18,445 nucleotides of DNA, taken from positions 1 through 18,445 of the forward strand of contig JADNYV010000662.1 in the NCBI GenBank assembly GCA_015501055.1. The letters are read 5' to 3'. The notes beneath the pieces are model-generated. The model was not told where the DNA came from, did not search any database, and saw only the letters and a list, made by a program, of their open reading frames with translations. Source of the stretch: Mucidula mucida. Taxonomy: Eukaryota > Basidiomycota > Agaricomycetes > Agaricales > Physalacriaceae. The translations under genes and the position numbers were made by a program. This document shows, piece by piece, positions 9,781 to 18,445 of the stretch (its first letter is position 1; the number at the start of each line of letters is the position of its first letter).

Positions 9781-11918
9781 GGCGTATCCAATCATCCATT
9801 ACAAAAGTGTAGGGGGATTTTGTGTCATTGTCTGATGCGTACGACTGTTTACGAAGCAGTCTTTTGGGTTTCGTCTCGACTAGGGTGATGTGGCTTCTTG
9901 TGACATCGTGCTCAAAGACTTCGGGAGAAAAGTCCATGGATTCCAATACTGATTCGGCGTGCACTTTGAAGTTGGTTAGTTAGATATAAAGTGCCCCATG
10001 GTTGACTTGATTTTGACTGACGGTACTGCGCTAGTCCCTTGCCAAAGTTGCGCATGCAGATGATCCCGAGTATGAAAGATGCCGCGATGAGGAGCATCGA
10101 TGCTACCGTAAAGCATGCGAGGTTTGCCCAGCTAATGAACGTCCTGGAAAGGGCGGGCGTCAAATAATACCCTTCAAGTTTGTCATAGGAGCACGTACCA
10201 CCGATATACTTGCGAATAGAACATGATACACTCGGTGAAGAAGAACACGAACGCGGTGAAGATGAATATCCCCATCAAAAACTTTTTCTCGTAGCGGATC
10301 GAATACCACCCCTTTGGTCTCGAAGTGAGCAAGATAGCGTATGCAAAGGGTCTAGACGTGCTGCGTACATACCAATATCAGCCATGGAAGGACGAGCTGT
10401 CCGGTGTTCAAAAAAGAAATTCGTGAGAACACAAGGAAACTTCTTACCGCATTGAAGAACACGAACACGGCCACGTACCAGAATGTGTGCTCAGAGATGA
10501 CCCGGATGTACGTATTGAGCAGCTGGTCGATCCAGAGGCTCATGCCCGCGATGAGCGCGTATACCTCTAGTTGTAGACATGCTTGGACCGCCAAGTAGAA
10601 CTGTGATGATGGTCTGTTAACTTTGCACGGATGGCAGATTAAAGACTCGAAGGCCTCACCCGGTACATGCGGACAATTTTGGGCGGTGCCCCGACAGTAG
10701 TAAACGACCGCGTTTGGTATTCCTTTCCAAAGGAAAAGAAAGACTCAGACGAAGCACAAAAAGGCAAGGCAGGAACCCACCCGGAAGAGCGTCCAGGAAA
10801 GGTGACCGGCAATGTAGAGTGCCGTGACATTGAGCACTAGATCAGGAATCTGAACCGCCGTTGTCAGCTACCATCCATGCGCTTGGAAGACAAGAGAATT
10901 TCCCACCTCGTAGTTCAATCTGACCTTGAAGTATATCGGAAAGAGGTCGACCGAGCACGGGGTGCCCGGGTTGGCGATGAGCTGCTGGTATATCTCCCTC
11001 TTTGACTGCGTTCTCCAGATGGCGTACGCGGACCACGCCGTCAGAAGCGTGCGCGCTATAACGCCTGCCACGCTGCAATGGGAAATCAATCAAGTTTTCT
11101 ATGAGTTTAACGCGGTGGTGGTCGGGGGCTTACACATGGGGCACCGAGTCGTACACCATCGCGACGACAGACAGGATGAACAGCCAGAACTGGAAAAACA
11201 CAAACGCGAGGTCTTCCCGTGCGTTATTCTTGAGACTTGAAAGGTTATTTTAGTGCAAGCCGTCGCGAGAGAACAACGACGACGACCGACTGACTCTTGC
11301 GCAGGGAACGTCAGGATGCCGGTGCATTGCATCGACAGAGTGACGTTTTCGTTTTCGTTTTCGCTGACAATGACCACGTTGGACAGAGGCGCGTTGGAAT
11401 CAACAAAGACGGGATGCCGAACCGAGAGTTGGGATCGGAGCTGAAAAAAATGAAGACGCGCCCATAAACTAAACTGAAAATGTCAACCTACCAGCTCTCC
11501 TCGATTCGCAGTATCGTTCGCCGTCAGCGGCCCCCCGCTGTCAATGGCCGATTGAAAGACATACGAACAATTTTGATCAACATGCGGGATCCAATTGCAC
11601 ATCCTCAGCCTATAGTGCTCGTCCGTGCCCTCAAGCCATGTATGGTTATGCGGGTCCATATGCGCCGCATGCTCAATCTTAGATAGGAGCGTGCTGTACT
11701 CTGCATCGATGGTATAGAGAAGAGACTGTATGATCCCTTGCGCCCAGCAGTGGAAGAAACCAAAGAGAAAGAACGTCGCGGTTAGACGATTGCGGGTAAT
11801 CCGGGTATACTATACGCGATTGACGTCAGAGGCATGAAGTGGAGGGAAGGAGGAGGGGTGGACGTACGCAGGACTTGAGCTTGAGTTTGAACTGTCTAGC
11901 AGTCCAGTAGAAGTGCAT
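9776..11918 (-). CDS. Multi-pass membrane protein of unknown function (paralogue B)
   Basis: Twelve exons in transcript order: 11868-11918, 11492-11809, 11295-11440, 11134-11235, 10907-11072, 10781-10849, 10660-10722, 10448-10600, 10373-10396, 10199-10311, 10022-10143, 9776-9963; 504 residues, all phases consistent. It shares its layout with paralogue A: short basic N-terminus, span 1 (TATFFLFGFFHCWAQGII), a long loop with NHT, NCS and NDT sequons and an EN triple repeat, then six or seven spans ending with SMLLIAASFILGIICM. The last span is followed by FGKGLAQYL and LESMDFSPEVF. Exons 6-9 are 69, 63, 153 and 24 nt in both genes. Paralogue B lacks the long Ser/Pro tail and ends about 60 residues after the last span. 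Protein identity is low outside the conserved motifs, so the duplication is old. Function unknown; plasma or endomembrane location inferred. Confidence 0.85.
11821..11828. promoter_or_regulatory. TGACGTCA palindrome (CRE-type bZIP site) in intron 1 of paralogue B
   Basis: Perfect 8-bp CREB/ATF consensus inside the first intron, about 90 nt after the start codon. A regulatory role is possible but unproven. Confidence 0.35.
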
Positions 11919-12956
11919 GGTAGAGACAGACAGACAGACCGGGAGAAACGGGGGGTTCGGGGCCAGTGACGATGGGAACAGAAGCAGAGGACAGACTGCC
12001 TGGCCCCCGGTTATGTATACATACTGGGAGGCGGAAAGATGCCAAGTTTGACAGATGGGAATGAAGAATGGAAATATGGAAACGGGGCCTCTCCCTCGAC
12101 ATCACGTAGTCTGATCAATCAGCTGGCCCATCATCATCAAATCGTCCTCCCGTTCAGCCCGTGAATCGCTCTATTTAAGGGGGAGACCAGGCATCTTGCA
12201 TCAAAGATTAGAGTGCTATGTGTGGAATCAGCATCACATTATAGTAGATACTAGATGGTAGCGGGCGGGCGTTGGAACAATTCGCAGATCACGTCGCAGG
12301 TAAATGAACGCGAGACGATAGATCACGCCACAGAAATCGAAAGGCGTCGCATTTCTTGCGAGGGTGAGAAAGAACGTTAACGCCCTACGCCACCAACTCA
12401 CGAATAGGTCTCTGGTTGCAAGCAACACTCAACAGGATGAGAGAAAACCCGCAACGTACTTGAAATTTGGAAGAAGCAAGTGGTACCAATCCGCCCGTCC
12501 AATTCGGACCAATCTGCAAATTACTCTGCGAGCGGTGGCTGTGTAGATAACGATGAGCGGGAAGAACGAAGGAGAAACGTGAAACAGTGTTGACGCCAGC
12601 CACTAGTCGCTCGGATCTTTGGTCTCCATATTGTCATCGCTTCACAAAATCTACAACGACGAGGAGTAAGCTGGAAGTCGGAGAAGAGCCAGATTCCGTG
12701 AGAACACCGCCCGCTCGGACATCAACAAAGTCGCACCGCGAAGCAACTGCAGGAGGCCAATGACTTTGACTTGGAGCGCATTCTTTTAGCCTGTTTTTTT
12801 GATGTTCCATTGCGTTCCAATCAGTGGTTACATGCAAATGCGCTGTACGTATCTATCATGTATGAATTAAATGCCAAAAGCTACGCGCTGCACCCCATTT
12901 GAATCGTAATAACGTATGGTATGTGTAAGTAGTATACAGTCTTTAAAGCTCAATCT
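11919..12956. other. Interval with no recognisable gene; promoter of paralogue B and 3' flank of BiP
   Basis: Just over 1 kb. The first part is upstream of paralogue B and starts with a short GACA repeat at 11925-11939 next to its start codon. The last part follows the BiP stop. A TATTTAAG at about 12173-12180 on the plus strand resembles a TATA box, but no plus-strand gene follows it. Open frames here are short (60-72 codons), give no family match and do not join by plausible introns. Confidence 0.5.
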
Positions 12957-15295
<2,339 letters not shown>

Positions 15296-15575
15296 GTTGG
15301 AGGTGAAATATTCTGCGGATCCTTGGCCAAACCCAGCTCTTTATAACGGAGCGTGACGTGTCCGTATACGTGGCATTCCACGTGGTATCTTTCCCACGCC
15401 TTCGAAGCTTCTCCTGCCTGTACTTTCCATACTTGTACCCAACTGACAAGTCTCTTTATTTCTCCGAACCTCGTGTCCTTTTCAGCTGCACCCTCGCGTA
15501 CATCCGATGCATCCATTCTCCAAAAGGAGGCAGCGTCTGCTCATCACAAATTAACCTTGCTGAGATACTGTTGAA
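15296..15575 (-). promoter_or_regulatory. BiP/Kar2 promoter with three ACGTG-core elements
   Basis: This 280-bp interval separates the BiP start from the stop of the next gene upstream. On the minus strand a TATAAA lies at 15340-15345, 45 nt before the start codon. Just upstream of it are TGACGTG (15354-15360), TACGTGGC (15367-15374) and the palindrome CCACGTGG (15378-15385), all within 32 bp. ACGTG cores are what Hac1/XBP1-type bZIP factors bind in unfolded-protein-response elements. GAAGCTTC at 15404-15411 fits a two-unit heat-shock element. Which sites act is inference. Confidence 0.6.
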
Positions 15576-16195
15576 TCAAATTGTCACCTTGCCATCGTTG
15601 TCCAACACCGCGTAGTCATGAGCAGCTGAGAAACCGACTAGCACTTGATCACCGTCCTCTACGACGGGAAAATCGTGTCGTCCACCGTCCATCAGCCGCC
15701 ACGGATACCCATACTTTGCTAGCGTTTCAAACAACTTGACCGGCGCTGGTGGCATCTTCCATCGCGCCATCAGGGGCTCAGTCATGCTGGGTGGCACAAT
15801 CACCTCCATCACACCTCCAACCAGCACGTCTCCCTTTTCATACGGTCTAACCTGCGATGCTGTGGTTTGACCTGTAATCCATTCCATCGCCTTGCTCTCC
15901 CAGGACATCACAGTGCCCCTGAAGAATGCACGCGGCCACAGATTTCGCGCTTCTTCGATCCTAAAGCTCCGGGAACGCGCTCTTGGGGACTCGCGCGTAA
16001 CGTGCACGGTGAGACGTCTGCCACATATATTTCACGTTTTGGATCTGCTTCGTTTGGAATCCAGAGACGCGAATGACGTGGAGGAACATGTATGGGGTAT
16101 TGCGCCTCGAAATTATTGGTGTATCTGATGGAGGCGAAGAGAGCTACTGCACCGCCAGCGATACCCAGAGACGTTTTCGTGACCAGTCGAGGCAT
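15576..16195 (-). CDS. Small N-terminally anchored protein of unknown function
   Basis: One exon of 620 nt, about 206 residues once a single missing base is allowed for. The N-terminus (MPRLVTKTSLGIAGGAVALFASIRY) looks like a membrane anchor or an organelle-targeting segment. The rest is soluble, with RIEEARNLWPRAFFRGTVMSWES, PYEKGDVLVGGVMEVIVPP and a C-terminal HDFPVVEDGDQVLVGFSAAHDYAVLD. I do not recognise a catalytic motif; it resembles conserved hypothetical proteins of basidiomycetes. The first 60 or so residues (ending IYVADV) and the remainder (starting TVHVTRESPRAR) lie in different frames, with the break near 16006-16018. No intron with usable borders fits there, so a one-base deletion is the simplest reading. 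The gene runs head-to-tail with BiP, and its start is divergent from Naa30. Confidence 0.72.
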
Positions 16196-16497
16196 GATGT
16201 TTGTGAAGAATGCGCAGTGGCTTAAATATCTAAATCACGGAAGAGCCAATCTTCCGAACCACGAGAACACAACACCCTAGAAAAAGTTGCGGACCGACGC
16301 CGAGTTCACATCCATCTGACGGTTGAGAAACTGATTGATATGTGAATCCGTCCAGGCCAAATAAAAGTTAAAACGCCTCAAGGCTCGCTCGGCGCTCGGC
16401 AGCGTGATGATCACGTGTGTTACTACGTTACGCGTTATGCGCTGCCGAAATTAAAAGTGACAGGCGAGCCGTCGCCACGTCTTCCTTTCCTGCCATC
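16196..16497. promoter_or_regulatory. Bidirectional promoter interval between the small anchored protein and Naa30
   Basis: The 302 bp between two divergent start codons must carry both promoters. It includes a CACGTG E-box at 16412-16417, about 80 nt upstream of the Naa30 start. No gene seen. Confidence 0.5.
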
Positions 16498-17338
16498 ATG
16501 TCCGAGGTCATGTACCGTCAGTATATCGGCGAGCCCGACCTGCCCCATGTCATGGCACTCGTCCAGAACGAGCTAAGCGAGCCCTATGTCATCTACACCT
16601 TTCGCTACTTTCTGCACCAATGGTACACTTTATTTCGCATGGAGGAGTCGTGTGACTGACGATGCCTCGCTGAATAGGCCCCATCTGTCCTTCCTGGTTA
16701 GCCTATCCTCTCTCAAGTACCATGGAACCCTTTTCTGAGCATCCCACTCCAGGCGTACCCCAGCGATGCGTCCAATTCGGACCCCATCGGTGTCATAGTC
16801 TGCAAGCAAAGCATGCACCGCGACACCTATAACAGAGGTTACATTGCCATGCTCAGCGTACAAGGCATGGCGTAAACGTGGCATCGGTTCGTCGTTACTT
16901 CCATCTTTATAGCCGCTCTCACGCGAACTCTCAGATACTTAAAACCATCACCTTTGGTGACGGTTTTCTGTTTTTTTCTTTTTCACAGCTAGTGCACTTG
17001 TCCGCAATTCAATCGACGCTATGAAGGAGGAAGGGGTTGAGCAGGTGCGTGGTTTTGCCACTTTCAGGTACCGTCTGGTGGACTGATCGGTTCCCTTTGC
17101 CTAGATCGTTTTGGAAACCGAGTACGACAACCATGCAGCCCTTTCGCTGTACGAGTCCCTCGGCTTTATCCGCGAGAAACGTCTGTACCGATTCTACCTC
17201 AACGGCAAAGACGCCTTCCGTCTCATTCTTTCGGTTCCCCCCGATGAGGCTACCCGCACCACGCGAGCGAACGTATACCGAGCCATTCAAGTTTCAGATT
17301 ACAGCGACGACGACGACGATAGCGTTTCGTCGCGTTAG
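16498..17338 (+). CDS. NAA30: N-terminal acetyltransferase NatC catalytic subunit Naa30/Mak3
   Basis: GNAT-fold acetyltransferase that acetylates N-termini beginning Met-Leu, Met-Ile or Met-Phe, acting on ribosomes with Naa35 and Naa38. Exons: 16498-16622, 16678-16696, 16753-16886, 16989-17044, 17105-17338; about 188 residues, usual for the family core. It shows [38 protein letters not shown], the central strand with GYIAMLSVQ, the acetyl-CoA pyrophosphate loop WRKRGIASALV formed across intron 3, [21 protein letters not shown] and [18 protein letters not shown]. The tail ends in an acidic, Ser-rich stretch ([14 protein letters not shown]). Exon 3 has one extra base at the GG of 16864-16865, directly before WRKRG; without it all phases agree. 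Intron 3 (102 nt) starts with GTTCGT and holds a strong hairpin. Confidence 0.92.
16941..16967 (+). repeat. 12-bp stem, 3-nt loop hairpin inside intron 3 of Naa30
   Basis: AAAACCATCACC, loop TTT, GGTGACGGTTTT: 11 of 12 positions pair. It lies 21 nt upstream of the acceptor at 16987-16988, in the longest internal intron of the window. Confidence 0.85.
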
Positions 17339-17498
17339 CTTCTTTTTCTCTGTTTCCAATGGGTCTTAATCGCTTGTTATCTATTGTTTTGCTAGTCTTT
17401 TCCCCTTTGTATACCGTGTATTCTGTGTAAATGTACCTCTTACGACCTCTCTACTCAGTCTGATAAAATACTTGATACAATAGATTTCGTTGCTTTAT
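17339..17498. other. Shared 3' interval of Naa30 and the hydrolase
   Basis: 160 bp between convergent stop codons, T-rich on the plus strand in its first 60 bases. No gene seen. Confidence 0.5.
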
Positions 17499-18423
17499 TT
17501 AACTGTTAAACACCTTGTGCATGAACGAGTACATATTTTCCATCTTGACATCGGGGTTCTTGTCAAAGAGATGGTCGACTCCTTCCAGCTCGTCGTATTG
17601 GACCTCTGGTGCAGCGGCTACGACATCCCTCGACTGTCTCGCTGGGACTTTATCGTCAATGTCACCGTGGACGATATACGTCGGCGGCAGCGTATACTTG
17701 CCCGACTTGAGCGCCAGCCACACTATACGTCTCCGGCGGGATCCCCGTGCCGCCCAACAACAACTCTGTCTCGATACCTCTACACCACAACGTATCAGCT
17801 TTTTGTTCCCTTCAAAAACAAACGAGACTCACTCCTGCAACATATAATGATAAAACAACGCCCTCGGACTGTCCAGAGCGGAAAACGCCACCTTGTCCGC
17901 CGCGGGATCCAGATAGGGCTCCAATTCCTTCTTATCGATGACCCGCGGGAAATAGGACACGGCCTTGCGGCGTCGTCCAGAACGCGTCAAGGAGGTCAGT
18001 GATCGGGTACAACGCCGCGATGCCCGCGACTGGCGGTGTCCCGATCGCGATACCAGCCCCACAGAGGAGCGCGAGCCACCCGCCCGCGGAGCTCCCGCTC
18101 AGCACGACCCGGCCCGCGTCGGCGCGGTGCCCCGTCGCAGTGGCGAACGCTGGGGAAGAGAGGAATGTGAGGGCGTCGGTGCAGTCTGTGAGGATGTCCG
18201 GGAGCCGGGTTTGCGGCGCGAGGCGGTAGTCGGCGGAGATGAAGCAGATGTGATGGGTTGAGGGGGAGAGGAGGTGTGTGGGGAGGTTCCTACATACAAC
18301 GTTAACTTAACTTTCAAGAGGATGCGAACGAGGTAGAGATACCTTTTCGTGTGCCCTATACAGTAATCGAGGAAGGTCAATATTGAAGTAAGATGTCCAT
18401 GCATACCTGCAGCAGACCGCCAC
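17499..18423 (-). CDS. Alpha/beta hydrolase (HGGG/GSSAGG esterase-lipase type), 5' end missing and frame broken
   Basis: Fragments of an alpha/beta-hydrolase-3-like enzyme, likely an esterase or lipase of unknown substrate. Exons in transcript order: 18407-18423, 18343-18355, 17833-18289, 17499-17779; earlier exons lie beyond the window, preceded by an acceptor at 18424-18425. Motifs in order: oxyanion loop (H)GGGLLQG across the first junction, ISADYRLAP, nucleophile elbow GSSAGG, acid residue in VHGDIDDKVP and catalytic His in GVDHLF, so the full triad is encoded. The reading frame breaks near 17961-17966 (TTPQ to VSYFPRV, one extra base) and near 17717-17726 (PPETYSV to WLALKSGKY). The 13-nt exon 18343-18355 does not join in phase to NLPTHLLS. 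Three faults in one gene make a pseudogene more likely here than elsewhere, though sequence errors remain possible. Its stop faces the Naa30 stop 160 bp away. Confidence 0.8.
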
Positions 18424-18445
18424 CTAGTACATGGTGTTAGAATCG

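Noticed and set aside
12364..12603. Short overlapping frames on both strands near 12.4-12.6 kb
   Set aside because: At 60-72 codons, without motif or plausible introns, they cannot be told from chance.

Overview
The window looks like a stretch of a gene-dense, intron-rich basidiomycete nuclear genome, most likely an Agaricomycete. The reasons are many 41-64 nt GT-AG introns with CTRAY-like branch sites, very small exons, an F-box-like family typical of mushroom-forming fungi, and full-length eukaryotic housekeeping genes (ER Hsp70 ending in HDEL, NatC acetyltransferase Naa30). All models were made by hand-splicing and checked for phase at each junction.

Layout. 1-1562 (+): C-terminal part of an NCS1 Fur-type nucleobase/nucleoside/allantoin permease. 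1586-2646 (-): F-box-like protein, ending 23 bp from the permease stop. About 2760-3440 (-): decayed relative of that F-box gene. 3764-5968 (+): 17-exon ARMT1/DUF89 damage-control phosphatase. 5969-7113: no recognisable gene. 7114-9583 (+) and 9776-11918 (-): two convergent paralogous multi-pass membrane proteins of unknown function, 12 exons each. 11919-12956: no recognisable gene. 12957-15295 (-): BiP/Kar2. 15576-16195 (-): small N-terminally anchored protein of unknown function. 16498-17338 (+): Naa30/Mak3. 17499-18423 (-): alpha/beta hydrolase, 5' end beyond the window.

The genes do not form one pathway; this is ordinary fungal gene order. The least described part is the convergent membrane-protein pair. 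It arose by inverted duplication: four consecutive exons have identical lengths, while two introns are displaced. The BiP upstream region carries three ACGTG-core sites just before a TATA box, which suits control by the unfolded protein response.

A caution applies to the whole window. Five otherwise well-conserved genes each contain at least one small indel that breaks the frame (permease, ARMT1, the 15.6 kb small protein, Naa30, hydrolase). BiP, the paralogous pair and the intact F-box gene have none. Conservation on both sides of each break suggests uncorrected sequencing indels, though real gene loss cannot be excluded, especially for the hydrolase.
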